In this document: in pieces, positions 7,897 to 16,799 of the stretch
How the letters are laid out: each line of letters starts with the position of its first letter
Numbering within the stretch: the stretch's first letter is position 1
NCBI RefSeq assembly: GCF_013170845.1
Contig: NZ_CP033367.1
Coordinates: forward strand, 3,411,001-3,475,000
Reading direction: 5' to 3'
Length of the DNA: 64,000 bases
Source: Mesorhizobium loti R88b
GTDB lineage: Bacteria > Pseudomonadota > Alphaproteobacteria > Rhizobiales > Rhizobiaceae
Position numbers and translations under genes: made by a program
The notes under the pieces: model-generated
What the model saw: the letters and a program-made list of their open reading frames with translations, nothing else
Told to the model about the DNA's origin: nothing
Databases searched by the model: none

Positions 7897-8718
7897 TCAG
7901 GCGGTTGCCGGCAATGATGAATGCCAGACCGCATGGTGTGATATCTGTTTGTGCTCGATGCAATCGGCTGCCAGTTTGCTGATTTCGGGATCGGCGGACG
8001 CCCGCGCCCATTCGACGAAAGCATCGACAACCACCAATCTCGCCCGGCTGGCCAGCCCAACACCGTAGCGCCGCACCACTGGCTCGGCATGGTCCAGCAT
8101 CGCACGGATCATGCCTGCTGCATCGTCCTGCCACTCCTCGGAAACTTCGGCTATCGCCGAAAACGGCGTTTGCGGCCTGAGCAATGCGGCGCGCTGGCGC
8201 GCAAGCTTCAACTGCCAGTCTTTTGCAAAGCGCACGAACTTGACGGCTCTTGTGCGCACGCCTTCATGCTCGTCATCAAGAGCAAACAGGGCTTGCGCCA
8301 GATGGTCGCCATGTTCGCGTGTGCTGCATCGCAAGATAGACTCCACGGCATCGAAGCGCGTGCGCGGGTTGTCATCCCCCAGCAGTGCTGCCAGCTCGCC
8401 CACCATCGAACTTATGTTCCGGTTTTGAAACGTGGCAAGGAATGCGCCTGTCGCTCGTGTCCGGGCGTTAGCCGAGGCGAGCAGGAGACGCAGGCTTTCC
8501 AAGGGAACCGTCTTGCCAAGCTCGCCAAGAAAATCGCTCGCAAGCGAACCATCGTCGTTATCGGAGGGCGACAGCAGCCGCTGCAGCATCTGCGGACCCG
8601 TCATGGCATTTCTCGATTTGCCGAGCGGCACCAGGATCTTGCCGCCTTCACTGAAATAAAGATGTGCAACTTCGCTGTCCTCGGCGGACAGGCGCATCGC
8701 GTCGAATAGATCTGTCAT
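7897..8718 (-). CDS. HEAT-repeat-like hypothetical protein
   Basis: A 273-aa soluble helical protein. The middle (about residues 70-200) shows tandem helical pairs of HEAT type, such as LLASANARTRATGAF, LGDDNPRTRFDAVESIL and DEHEGVRTRAVKFV. Such repeats usually bind proteins; no catalytic motif is seen. I take the ATG at 8718 (MTDLFDAMRLS) although the ribosome site is weak; the frame is open to 8778. It lies inside the interrupted terminase gene and is not phage-like, so it is probable cargo. Confidence 0.65.
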   Translation of the reverse strand: MTDLFDAMRLSAEDSEVAHLYFSEGGKILVPLGKSRNAMTGPQMLQRLLSPSDNDDGSLASDFLGELGKTVPLESLRLLLASANARTRATGAFLATFQNRNISSMVGELAALLGDDNPRTRFDAVESILRCSTREHGDHLAQALFALDDEHEGVRTRAVKFVRFAKDWQLKLARQRAALLRPQTPFSAIAEVSEEWQDDAAGMIRAMLDHAEPVVRRYGVGLASRARLVVVDAFVEWARASADPEISKLAADCIEHKQISHHAVWHSSLPATA

Positions 8719-8900
8719 GGCAAAGAGTGGCTTTCCCACCCGCGTAGAGTAGAGGCTGCGCAGAAGGCGCCAGCCCAAGACGCATCGGCCACGCCGATGC
8801 GGGGCGAGACCTAGCGCATAAAACGATAAAGGAAAAGATGGGTGGGCGCAGCTTTGTTGTCGCTTCCGTATCTTTCACCCTGGCGTCGAGTTCTGTGGCC

Positions 8901-9353
8901 TCACTCCACTTCCCGCGCCACCATACGGTCCAGGTTTTCATTCAGCCGTCGCAGCAGATCCAGAAACGTCGTCACCTCGTCCTCGCTGAAACCGGCCAGT
9001 GCCTGTTCCGAGCCTTCATGCAACGCCTCGCGCGCGGCGGGCAATTTCGCGAGCGCTGCTTCGGTCAGCGAAATCAGGCTGCTGCGGCCATCGTTGGGAT
9101 CGGGCGTGCGGTGGATCAGGCCGTCGCGCTCCATGCGGGCCAGCATCTGCGCCATCGAGGGCTGCTCGATCTTGGCGAAGCCGGCCAGTTCCTTCTGCGA
9201 CATCGCCCCGCCGTCGCGTAGCAGATAGATCACCGGCATCTGGCCGATGGAGAAGCCGAACGCTTTCACCCGGCGCTCGCCGAGGCGGGCGAAGGCGCGC
9301 GAGGCCATGTTGATGAGCGGGGCGGGGTTTTCGAACAGTTTCCAGCCGGTCAT
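8901..9353 (-). CDS. MarR-family transcriptional regulator
   Basis: A 150-aa winged helix-turn-helix protein. The recognition region reads MSQKELAGFAKIEQPSMAQMLARME, followed by the wing containing TPDPNDGRSSLISLT, the conserved D-x-R-[S] MarR signature. The long C-terminal helix (FLDLLRRLNENLDRMV) forms the dimer interface. It is divergent from the flavin monooxygenase gene across 74 bp that hold nested inverted repeats, so it very likely represses that gene and itself and responds to a small aromatic or drug-like ligand. Confidence 0.9.
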   Translation of the reverse strand: MTGWKLFENPAPLINMASRAFARLGERRVKAFGFSIGQMPVIYLLRDGGAMSQKELAGFAKIEQPSMAQMLARMERDGLIHRTPDPNDGRSSLISLTEAALAKLPAAREALHEGSEQALAGFSEDEVTTFLDLLRRLNENLDRMVAREVE

Positions 9354-9366
9354 GATTTCCAGACTT

Positions 9367-9414
9367 GCATTGGTACCTATATTTATTTATATAGGCTCCT
9401 ATATAAACCAATGC
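9367..9414. promoter_or_regulatory. Nested inverted repeats, probable MarR operator
   Basis: An inner palindrome with perfect 10-bp arms (TTTATATAGG 9386-9395 and CCTATATAAA 9398-9407) lies inside an outer pair, GCATTGGT (9367) and ACCAATGC (9407-9414). The segment is strikingly AT-rich for this genome and occupies the divergent intergenic space between the regulator and the monooxygenase. Confidence 0.7.
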
Positions 9415-9427
9415 GAGACCCCTGTCC

Positions 9428-10597
9428 ATGACCGGAATGACCAAGACTTTGCGCATCGCCATCATCGGCGCCGGCCCCGCGGGCCTGACGCTGGCGCGCA
9501 TCCTCCACTGCAACCGCATCGCCGTCACCGTCTTCGAGCGCGAAGAACATGCATTCGCCCGGCCACAAGGCGGCACGCTCGATCTGCATGCCGAATCCGG
9601 CCAGCTCGCCTTGCGGCGCGCCGGCCTGGAGGCCGAGTTCCTGCGCATCGCGCGCTATGAGGACCAGGGCAGCCGGCTCTACGACAAGGACGGCCAACTG
9701 ATAATGGCCGATGACGACGACAGCGGCGACCGGCCGGAAGTCGACCGCTCGGCGCTGCGCGACATCCTGCTCGCCTCGCTGCCGGAAGGCACTGTCCAAT
9801 GGGGCAAGGAATTGCGCGAGGTCTATGCGCGGCCCGACGGCGCCTATGATCTGGCCTTCGGCGTCGAGATGCTCGGCCCGTTCGATCTGGTCGTAGGCGC
9901 CGACGGCACCTGGTCGCGGGTGCGGCCGCTGGTGTCACGCTACCGGCCGCAATATTCCGGGCTGACCTTCATCGAATTCGGCATCGACGATGTCGACGCC
10001 AGCCACCCCAAGATTTCGCAACTGGTCGAGCGCGGCAAGATCGGCGCCGAGGGCGACGGCCGCAGCATGATCGTGCAGCGCAACGCCAATGCGCATCTGC
10101 GGGGATATGCGATCTTCCGCGTGCCGCCGGACTGGGCGGAGAGGACGTTCGATTTCACTTCTCCGGCAGCGGCCCGCGCGCGCCTGATCGCCGAATTCGA
10201 CGGCTGGGCGCCGGAGCTCGTCGCGCTGATCGCCGCCAGCAATGACCATATCGTGGCGCGTGGCATATACGCGCTGCCGATCGGCCATCACTGGCCGAAC
10301 CGGGTTGGCGTGACGCTGCTGGGCGACGCCGCCCATGTCATGTCGCCGTTCGGTGGCGAAGGCGTCAACGCTGCCATGCTCGATGCCGCCGAACTCGCGC
10401 GTCATCTGGTGAAGGCCGGCGATTGGAAAGAGGCGGTGAAGCTCTACGAACAGGAGATGTTCGAGCGCGTGGTGGAACCCGCCACGCATGCCGCGGAAGC
10501 AGCCGCGACCGAGCTGTCGCATATCGGGCTCGAGCTGACGCTGGAGCATGTGCGGCAGCATGCGCAAATGCGGGCTGAGATGGCGGCAGCTGGGTGA
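9428..10597 (+). CDS. FAD-dependent monooxygenase, TetX-like
   Basis: A 389-aa class A flavoprotein. The N-terminal dinucleotide fold has IIGAGPAGLTLARIL (residues 12-26). It is followed by FEREEHAFARPQGGTLDLH, a substrate-side motif typical of TetX-type hydroxylases, the V-x-G-A-D-G-T-W-S-R-V-R motif near 160, and the FAD-ribityl motif LLGDAAHVMSPFGGEGVN near 300. The family hydroxylates aromatic compounds or tetracycline-like drugs using NADPH and oxygen. The substrate is unknown; control by the adjacent MarR protein is likely. It is cargo inside the split terminase. Confidence 0.88.
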   Translation: MTGMTKTLRIAIIGAGPAGLTLARILHCNRIAVTVFEREEHAFARPQGGTLDLHAESGQLALRRAGLEAEFLRIARYEDQGSRLYDKDGQLIMADDDDSGDRPEVDRSALRDILLASLPEGTVQWGKELREVYARPDGAYDLAFGVEMLGPFDLVVGADGTWSRVRPLVSRYRPQYSGLTFIEFGIDDVDASHPKISQLVERGKIGAEGDGRSMIVQRNANAHLRGYAIFRVPPDWAERTFDFTSPAAARARLIAEFDGWAPELVALIAASNDHIVARGIYALPIGHHWPNRVGVTLLGDAAHVMSPFGGEGVNAAMLDAAELARHLVKAGDWKEAVKLYEQEMFERVVEPATHAAEAAATELSHIGLELTLEHVRQHAQMRAEMAAAG

Positions 10598-10719
10598 GGG
10601 GTGCAGGTCTTGGATTTCCTCTCCACATCAGCTTTGCAGAGACATCGCCGCCGGTCACCCCGTTGCCAAATAGCGATCCGCACCTAAACTGATGGTGCAG
10701 GTGTCCTGGGATCAGGTCT

Positions 10720-11277
10720 ATGAACAGGCGTACGGTGTTGGTGGGCGGTCTGTCGTCGCTTGTCGTGTCGCCGGCAGGAGGCGCCGAGGTGCCAAAGACG
10801 TTTCCTCCGGTGCCGAAATGGCGGCCGTCGTTTTCACAGCCCATCGATCGCGTGGAGGATCGGTTTGGCTATTACTTCAACCAGGGGAGTGATTTTGCCA
10901 TCCTTGAAAATGGCACCTGCGTGCTGACGGAGACCGGGCTTTCCGACGACGAGGCATGCAAGGCCGCCCTGCAGACGCTTTCGCTGATCTACAACTATCA
11001 TCCGGATATGAAGCCTTCCAATATGGATGATGGCAATGTGCTGGTCAGCTATAATCATCCCGCCTTCAATGTCGTGCTTTCCGATGTCGCGAAGGCTCAC
11101 TGGGCGGAGATCGAGGCGCGCCACCGGGATGGGCTGACGCCGGACGAGGTGCTGATCACGCCGCTGGGACAGAACGTATTCGACGAGCTTGGCAAGAAGG
11201 CGCTGCTCGGCCGGTGTTACATGTTCATGGATGCGCAGGCGCCGAAGGTGATCCGTATCAAACGCCGGGCTGTGTGA
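10720..11277 (+). CDS. Exported hypothetical protein (Tat-like signal)
   Basis: A 185-aa protein whose N-terminus, MNRRTVLVGGLSSLVVSPAGGAEV, has twin Arg, a hydrophobic core and a small-residue cleavage site, so periplasmic export is likely. The mature part contains DFAILENGTCVLTETGLSDDEACKAAL and two further Cys candidates; no family is recognised. It is the last gene of the insertion that splits the terminase. Confidence 0.65.
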   Translation: MNRRTVLVGGLSSLVVSPAGGAEVPKTFPPVPKWRPSFSQPIDRVEDRFGYYFNQGSDFAILENGTCVLTETGLSDDEACKAALQTLSLIYNYHPDMKPSNMDDGNVLVSYNHPAFNVVLSDVAKAHWAEIEARHRDGLTPDEVLITPLGQNVFDELGKKALLGRCYMFMDAQAPKVIRIKRRAV

Positions 11278-11377
11278 TCCCTGGCCGGCAATCAGGCCCA
11301 CAGCCTTTCGGTAAAAACGCGCCCGAACAACAAGATACAGCCCGTATCTGCCAGACTGATTCAAACCGGGGTCGTCG

Positions 11378-12133
11378 ATGAGTCGACACGTCACCTTCAT
11401 GACCATCGACGATGCCGGGCATTACTCGCCCGACGAGCGCGCGGCGATCGTTGCCGCTTATCCGGCACACGAGCGCGAGGCCCGCGCGCGCGGCATTCCG
11501 GTGCTGGGCTCGGGCCGCATCTTTCCGGTGGCGGAGGAACTGATCGCCTGCGAGCCGTTCCGGCTGCCGCGCTACTGGCCGCGTATCGGCGCGCTCGATT
11601 TCGGCTGGGACCATCCGTCCGCCGCAGTCGAGCTCGCCTGGGATACGGAGGCCGATGTCGTCTATGTCACCAAGGCCGTGCGGGCCTCGCAGCAGACGCC
11701 GGCGATGCAGACGCTGACGCTCAAACCGTGGGGCGAATGGCTGCCCTTCGCCTGGCCGCGCGACGGCCGCCGCGAGACGCTGGAAGGCGCCGGCGTGGCG
11801 CTCGCCAAACAATATCAGGCGCACGGGCTGAACATGCTGACCCGCCACGCGCAATTCGCCGATGGCTCGGTCTCGGTCGAGGCCGGGCTGATGGAGATGC
11901 TCGACCGCATGCAATCCGGCCGCTTCAAGGTGTTTGCGACGCTGGGCGACTGGTTCGAGGAGTTCAGGCTTTTCCATCGCAAGGACGGCCAGGTTGTAAA
12001 ACTGCGCGACGATCTGATGGCGGCGACCCGCTACGGCGTGATGATGCTGCGGGAAGCCGTGGTGGATCCCGCCGAGTTCAAGGCGGCGCGACGGCCGGCG
12101 GGGCAGAGCGATCCGCTGGGCGCGTTCAGATGA
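11378..12133 (+). pseudogene. Terminase large subunit, C-terminal (nuclease) half
   Basis: It continues the 6924 gene: SRHVTFMTIDDAGHYSPDE, then AHEREARARGIPVLGSGRIFPV, then the nuclease core LDFGWDHPSAAVEL with an early acidic metal ligand, and the end AATRYGVMMLREAVVD. The C-terminus, QSDPLGAFR, is intact. An ATG happens to open this fragment at 11378, so it could still be translated alone, but it has lost its ATPase. Its last 145 bp are duplicated at 14843-14989. Confidence 0.85.
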
Positions 12134-12233
12134 GCGCCGAGCAGCTTTAGCTTCGTCCTCCAAACTCAATCCGAAAATCCCTAGCCGCGACTTCCGGCAG
12201 TCGCGGCCGTGCGCAACCAACGGTGCGGAAAAC

Positions 12234-13928
12234 ATGACCATTTTCACCGAAACCACATTTCGACGCTGGCCACAGGGCGATATGAATGCGGATGCGACGG
12301 GGCCATTTGCTGAGGCGGCGACCCAGCCGTACACGATGCTTGGCGCGTCGCCGCCGCAATCGAATTCCCACGCTGATGACCTGCTCGTCAGGCTCGCCGG
12401 TGCGTATCGAGCGAGGGAGGAGGAGGAGGGATCGGGTTCAGGGGAGATCAGCAGCTCCGATGTGCAGGCCATGTTGGCGGCGAGGGGTGATCGCGTTCGC
12501 CAACTCACGCCGGATGAGCGGATAGGGCAGGTATTTCAGGACGGCCTGCCGACCGACACTTTGCTTGCCGAGCTTTCACCCGGCATCGTCGACGGCCCTG
12601 TCCAAGCCGCGCACGCCACAAATGCGGAAAGTTTGATCAATGCCGGCGCCCATGTTGACTTCGCTTCCCAGGATGCGCGAGCGGCCGTTTCAGGTAGGAC
12701 TGCCTATTCCGGTTCAACGCCCGGCCCTGAGCAGTTCGCCGCCGTCTTCGGTGCGGAAGAGGGCGGAAAACAGTACAAGACCTTTAAATGGCGGGCTGAT
12801 GTCAGCCCCTATCTCGCCAGCATGCGCGTCATGCCAGCAAGCGACATTGACACCATGCTCGACGTCGCCATGCCTGCCAGGAATCCGTACAACCCGAAGA
12901 AGGCTCCGGAGCTGTATAAGCAGGAACAGGCCCGTTATGATCGGGAGATGGCAAAGTATGAACAGGAAAAGCCACGCTACGATTTGATCAATGACGCGGC
13001 CGCCCTGATCCTGCAAGACCGGCAGGTCGACCCCGCGGCCTATGTTCGCCAGGTTCTGCCGAGCGTGGATGCCGCGTGGAAACAGGTCGCCAAGCCGCAG
13101 GATTTCGGCGCGGCCGTCGCGCAATCTTTTGCCGCCCAACGGCAATTGGGCATCAAGAATGTCCAGCCGCTCCCTCTGCCTGTCGCTAGGGACCTGATCA
13201 AGACATGGAACGACGGCAGCGTGACACCGGACGCAGAGGACGCCGAGCGCCAGGTGCTTGAAGCCGTGTCCGATCCGAAGCAGCGCGCTGCCGTCGCCAA
13301 GCAGCTGGCTGGTGTCAGAGCCGCTCAGCCAGAAACGCCAGCGGACGCGTCGGATGGCGAGCCGGACACCAATGTGGCTGGTGTGGGCGAGCCCGCGCAG
13401 CCCGCAAAAAGGCAATTCACGAAGGTGATCGACTTGTCGCCAGCGGACATTCTCCGGTTGAAGAAGACACTGATGACCGAATGGTTTGTCAAGGATGGAG
13501 ATGATGAGGCCAAAGGTATCATCGATACGATCCTGAACCGACTGGCATCAAAGCACTGGGGGAACGACGTATCCCAGGTGGTTAATTCTTGGGCTCAGTT
13601 CTCTGATGTTAATAGCGTAAGGACCTTGCCCCATGGTCGGAACAACGTAGATCAGCTATCTGCAAATGATCCGCGTTTCGCGAAATCTTCGAAAATGGTC
13701 GATGATTATCTAGCGCAACGAGCGGCGGGTGCGCCTTCTGTGGTCGGTGACAATCTCAATTATGCCAATCCCAAGGTTTCAGACGCGAGCAACCTTGTCT
13801 GGATATATAAGCTGGATGGCCCAAAGCTTGGACAGCATTGGCATGGTACGGTTGACGAGCTTCGAAAATTTCGCCCCGGGGAATTTGGCATCAACCTGCC
13901 CAAGGACTATTATCCTTCCGTGCCCTAG
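12234..13928 (+). CDS. Module A: internal-virion-like N-terminus fused to SleB-like wall hydrolase
   Basis: A 564-aa chimera. Residues 1-90 (MTIFTETTFRR, NADATGPFA, ADDLLVRLAG, SSSDVQAML) match the N-termini of the 29919 and 34433 genes. The middle (about 150-330: FGAEEGGKQYKTFKW, DPAAYVRQVLPSVDAAW, AQRQLGIKNVQPLP) resembles podovirus internal virion proteins. From about 405 a SleB/Hydrolase_2-like domain follows, with Glu416 in LMTEWFVKDGDDEAKG, then DTILNRLASKHW and AQFSDVNSV. This family cleaves peptidoglycan. A small exported protein follows, a candidate periplasmic immunity factor. No Shine-Dalgarno is seen; a conserved leader precedes the ATG. Confidence 0.7.
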   Translation: MTIFTETTFRRWPQGDMNADATGPFAEAATQPYTMLGASPPQSNSHADDLLVRLAGAYRAREEEEGSGSGEISSSDVQAMLAARGDRVRQLTPDERIGQVFQDGLPTDTLLAELSPGIVDGPVQAAHATNAESLINAGAHVDFASQDARAAVSGRTAYSGSTPGPEQFAAVFGAEEGGKQYKTFKWRADVSPYLASMRVMPASDIDTMLDVAMPARNPYNPKKAPELYKQEQARYDREMAKYEQEKPRYDLINDAAALILQDRQVDPAAYVRQVLPSVDAAWKQVAKPQDFGAAVAQSFAAQRQLGIKNVQPLPLPVARDLIKTWNDGSVTPDAEDAERQVLEAVSDPKQRAAVAKQLAGVRAAQPETPADASDGEPDTNVAGVGEPAQPAKRQFTKVIDLSPADILRLKKTLMTEWFVKDGDDEAKGIIDTILNRLASKHWGNDVSQVVNSWAQFSDVNSVRTLPHGRNNVDQLSANDPRFAKSSKMVDDYLAQRAAGAPSVVGDNLNYANPKVSDASNLVWIYKLDGPKLGQHWHGTVDELRKFRPGEFGINLPKDYYPSVP

Positions 13929-13982
13929 TAGGGCAACAGCGATGCACACTCTACCACCAAGAGTTCAAAAGGTTCGCAATCA

Positions 13983-14261
13983 ATGCGTCTGGTTTTGTCG
14001 ATCTGCATTTCTCTCAGCCTTGTCTATGTAGCCCCGGCAGCGGCGATCACGCTTTCCAACAAAGAATGGAAGGCGTTTTCCTGCGTTCTGAGCAAGGCAC
14101 GCGACCAGGGTAACCCCGACGTCGCGGCCGGCTATGCAATCGACGAATGCCCAACGGAAGGGCTCAGTGACGCACAAAAGGAACGGATCAGGGATCTGGT
14201 CACCCGTCGGCTGATGAAGGAATACGGCTTGACGTGCCTGGGAACCGGGTGCGGCGAGTGA
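13983..14261 (+). CDS. Candidate periplasmic immunity protein of module A, 92 aa
   Basis: The N-terminal MRLVLSICISLSLVYVAPAAA is a clear Sec signal peptide, and the mature protein of about 70 aa has four Cys (one in VLSKARDQG region, DECPTEG, LTCLGTGCGE) that could pair in the periplasm. It starts 54 bp after the module A hydrolase with AAAAGG upstream. A periplasmic partner is exactly what a peptidoglycan-cutting toxin would need; the pairing is inferred from context. Confidence 0.55.
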   Translation: MRLVLSICISLSLVYVAPAAAITLSNKEWKAFSCVLSKARDQGNPDVAAGYAIDECPTEGLSDAQKERIRDLVTRRLMKEYGLTCLGTGCGE

Positions 14262-14360
14262 CATGTCATTGCGCCGAAACTGTGCTTTTATCGGTCGCAT
14301 GCATGTGACCGACGTGAACCTCCAGACTGTGGCGGAGAGAAAGCCCAGTGTCACAGTATC

Positions 14361-14780
14361 CTATGGGGCACAGCCGACATCAACAAGGTTGAATCTCGTT
14401 TCGCTGCCGTCATCGGTCCGCACAGTGTAAAAAGCATTGGGATCGGATTCCGCTGGCCTCCAGTTGAAGTCTTTGAGGGCCTCGGAGTCTACCGCAAACA
14501 TGTAGGAGCGCATTGGACCATAGATAAATCCATGGTCGCCTTCTTTCGTTAGTATCTCCGCAGCCGTGGCTGGCTGCAAAAGGTTTTTATCTTCTGTGAA
14601 GACGGCTTTGCCGAAGCCTTGTCTGATGACGGTTACGACAATTCCCGACTCGGATGATCTGAAAAGCACGCCCTTTGTACAGCTCTTCGGCGAGGTATCT
14701 ATCTGATCCATGTCGTCCGACTGGGCTGCATCAATTGGCAAAGCGACCATTACCGCTACGGCGAAAATGAACGATCGCAA
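14361..14780 (-). CDS. Exported hypothetical protein, 139 aa
   Basis: Opposite in strand to the phage genes. The start MRSFIFAVAVMVALPIDAAQS is a Sec signal peptide. The mature protein contains KSCTKGVLFRSSESGIVVTV and a C-terminal VGCAP, so one disulphide is possible. No family is recognised. It is an accessory gene placed between module A and the duplicated terminase fragment. Confidence 0.6.
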   Translation of the reverse strand: MRSFIFAVAVMVALPIDAAQSDDMDQIDTSPKSCTKGVLFRSSESGIVVTVIRQGFGKAVFTEDKNLLQPATAAEILTKEGDHGFIYGPMRSYMFAVDSEALKDFNWRPAESDPNAFYTVRTDDGSETRFNLVDVGCAP

Positions 14781-14842
14781 CGATACCTCCTATGGTTGTA
14801 TTTCGTATGCTAAAGCCTCATTTTGGTTGTGGCAAGTGTTGC

Positions 14843-14989
14843 GGCCAGGTTGTGAAGCTTCGCAACGATCTGATGGCCGCGACCCGCTATGGCGTGATGA
14901 TGCTGCGGGAGGCGCTGGTGGATCCGGCAGAGTTCAAGGCCGCGCGACGGAAGGTTGGGCAGAGCGATCCGCTGGGGGCGTTTCGGTGA
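14843..14989 (+). pseudogene. Duplicated 3' end of terminase large subunit
   Basis: Encodes GQVVKLRNDLMAATRYG through QSDPLGAFR, matching the last 49 codons of the terminase at 11987-12133 with a few substitutions (RDDL to RNDL, AVVD to ALVD, RPAG to RKVG). A fortuitous ATG at 14792 opens the frame but the upstream part is unrelated. The fragment marks the right side of module A: the phage gene's end appears both before and after the inserted module. Confidence 0.85.
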
Positions 14990-15095
14990 GGGCGCCTGAC
15001 AAAAAACTCCACCGATATTGGACGTCCGCAGCTTGTGTTCCTGCGAACACGGCATCAATAGAGGTTATCGCGGCAACACATATCTGGGGGAGTTT

Positions 15096-15299
15096 ATGGA
15101 ATCGGAAAACTCACTGCTCGGGTACTTCATTTCCTGGATACCTATGCTGATTTATCTCGTAGCCAGCCTTTGGGTATCGATCTGGCTTACGTTCAAGCTG
15201 ATCCGCGTTCAGCAGGCTATGGTGCGGGCGCAGGAAGGCATCTTGGCCAAGCTGACCGACATGGACAAGCGGATGTCCGGAAAGCCGAGCCAAGAGTAG
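15096..15299 (+). CDS. Small single-helix membrane protein, 67 aa
   Basis: The ATG at 15096 has GGGGGAG 4 nt upstream. It has one strong transmembrane segment (LLGYFISWIPMLIYLVASLW) followed by an amphipathic helix (RVQQAMVRAQEGILAKLTDMDKRM). This holin/spanin-like size could also fit an immunity protein; no family is recognised. It is followed at 14 bp by the 90-aa gene. Confidence 0.55.
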   Translation: MESENSLLGYFISWIPMLIYLVASLWVSIWLTFKLIRVQQAMVRAQEGILAKLTDMDKRMSGKPSQE

Positions 15300-15313
15300 G
15301 TACTCGCTCCGCC

Positions 15314-15586
15314 ATGACGCCAAAAACACTACACCAGATACCAACACCCGATGGAGGAGCCGTAGTGCTTCTCGACTGGATGGATGTGCCGGATGGCTGC
15401 AACCTCGTCCGGGTAGACGAGGTGGGCGAGATTCTCTGGAAAGCTGTTCCGCCTCGCAATCCCGGAGATTGCTTTACCCAAGTCAGAAGGGACGGGGACG
15501 TTCTGAAGGCCTACACGTACAGCGGTTATCTCGTGTCGATTGGTGTCGACGACGGTACCGTCACTGTCTTGCAGTTCACGAAATAG
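15314..15586 (+). CDS. Hypothetical immunity-like protein, 90 aa
   Basis: A small beta-rich protein: DGGAVVLLDWMDVPDGCNLVRV, then EILWKAVPPRNPGDCFTQV, then SGYLVSIGVDDGTVTVLQFTK. The pattern of strands ending in a D-x-x-T-G-like turn and the C-terminal FTK resembles short proteins found beside polymorphic toxins, but this is by eye only. No toxin is adjacent now, so it may be an orphan immunity gene left by an earlier module. Confidence 0.5.
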   Translation: MTPKTLHQIPTPDGGAVVLLDWMDVPDGCNLVRVDEVGEILWKAVPPRNPGDCFTQVRRDGDVLKAYTYSGYLVSIGVDDGTVTVLQFTK

Positions 15587-15624
15587 GTCTTGGGCACGCA
15601 GGCAAGTCGATGCCAGCAGTTTAC

Positions 15625-15912
15625 TTAGGGCAAGTCGTTGTCGAAATCGTCTCGAATGGTACCGCCAAGCTTCTGTCGCAAAGCCCGCAGAACGGTTAGC
15701 ACCACCTCATCCTTTTCGTAGTGGCGGCCGCTGACATTCGCCATGATTGCAAGGCCGCCATCGTCCTCCAACGTGACGATGTCGAAGTAGGCAATGGGAT
15801 CGCCATCGGCCGCCGACAACAGCCACGGCTCAGATTGTCCCGGCAAGGTCGCACCAAGCCTGTCTCGCGCCTGTTGCTCGTCTGCCAGTTCTTCGAGGAA
15901 ATAACTTTTCAA
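15625..15912 (-). CDS. Hypothetical protein, 95 aa
   Basis: A TTG start at 15912 with AAGGA 6 nt upstream gives LKSYFLEELADEQQ; the longer upstream frame has no ribosome site and is low-complexity. The sequence contains PIAYFDIVTLEDDGGLAIMANVSGRHYEKDEVVLTVL, an alternating strand pattern seen in small immunity-like proteins. It is convergent with the 90-aa gene. The function is unknown. Confidence 0.55.
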   Translation of the reverse strand: MKSYFLEELADEQQARDRLGATLPGQSEPWLLSAADGDPIAYFDIVTLEDDGGLAIMANVSGRHYEKDEVVLTVLRALRQKLGGTIRDDFDNDLP

Positions 15913-16201
15913 CGTCGTTCCTTCTCGATTTGCTTTCGGTGCCGGTGGCCCGTGACGCCGACAACCCAGTCTCTCCAAAAACTTCGATCCGACAAGGCCA
16001 GCAAACGCGGCCGCGAGCGTGCGCGCGATCCGGCCGTGCCGCGACCGTCGGTGCCGCCGCAATAACGAAGGCCATTCAACATTCTTGAGTTCCGGACCTG
16101 GCTGGTTTCGCCCAAGTCGCCAAACTGACGATATCGCGCGGCCTCTTTCAGAATGAGGCGTACGATGGTCCGTTAGGATTCGACAGCAAGGGAGGAAACA
16201 A

Positions 16202-16525
16202 ATGCCAATCGGAGAAGCGGTGGAGTATCTGCATAAGTTGCGCAGAGAGGCGATCCATGCGGAAGCGGGCAACGTCAAAGGCATCACGCGTCATTTGCAG
16301 ATGAACATTGGGAAATCGCGCGACCTTTTGGAAACGAGCCAGGCAACGGATGCAGCTCTGGCGCACCTGCTGGAGTCAGGCAACGCGCTCATTTGGGAAC
16401 TCGCGCCTATTTCGAAACAGACTGCCGCGCTGAGGAAAGACAAGATTTCTGGCTTAAGGCACGCCTTTGAAACGGCGTTAAACATGGCCATTGAGGAAGT
16501 CAGGAAGGCGAAGCCAAAAGCCTAG
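16202..16525 (+). CDS. Hypothetical helical protein, 107 aa
   Basis: A strong ribosome site (AAGGGAGG) precedes the ATG. The protein is almost all-helical and charged (AVEYLHKLRREAIHAEAGNVKG, then ALNMAIEEVRKAKPKA), with no signal or membrane segment. No family is recognised. It is an accessory gene between the terminase remnant and the portal operon. Confidence 0.6.
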   Translation: MPIGEAVEYLHKLRREAIHAEAGNVKGITRHLQMNIGKSRDLLETSQATDAALAHLLESGNALIWELAPISKQTAALRKDKISGLRHAFETALNMAIEEVRKAKPKA

Positions 16526-16799
16526 ACTGGGCACGGCCTCTGCACCGCCTTCCAGGGGCGAGACGTCTATCGGTTCGTCATCCTCGGGCTTGACCCGGGG
16601 ATCCATTCCGTGACGGCCGCCGAGGATTGCGGCGTATCAGAATTCTGATGTTGCGGCGTGGATCCCTTGGGCTGCGGAGCAGCTTCAGGGGTCTGCGACG
16701 CGTCGCGTCGCTCCTTGCTCCGCCCTAGGATTGACGAAGCAGGGGCGCGTTGGCGCTTCCCTTCGTTTGATGGCTTCGCCGACTGCCGGAAGTCCGTCC
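16526..16799. repeat. Intergenic stretch with dispersed repeat
   Basis: No credible gene. It holds CCTCGGGCTTGACCCGGGGATCC near 16583 and a partly inverted counterpart, GGATCCCTTGGGCTGCGGAGC near 16660, typical of dispersed palindromic repeats in rhizobial genomes. Confidence 0.4.
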
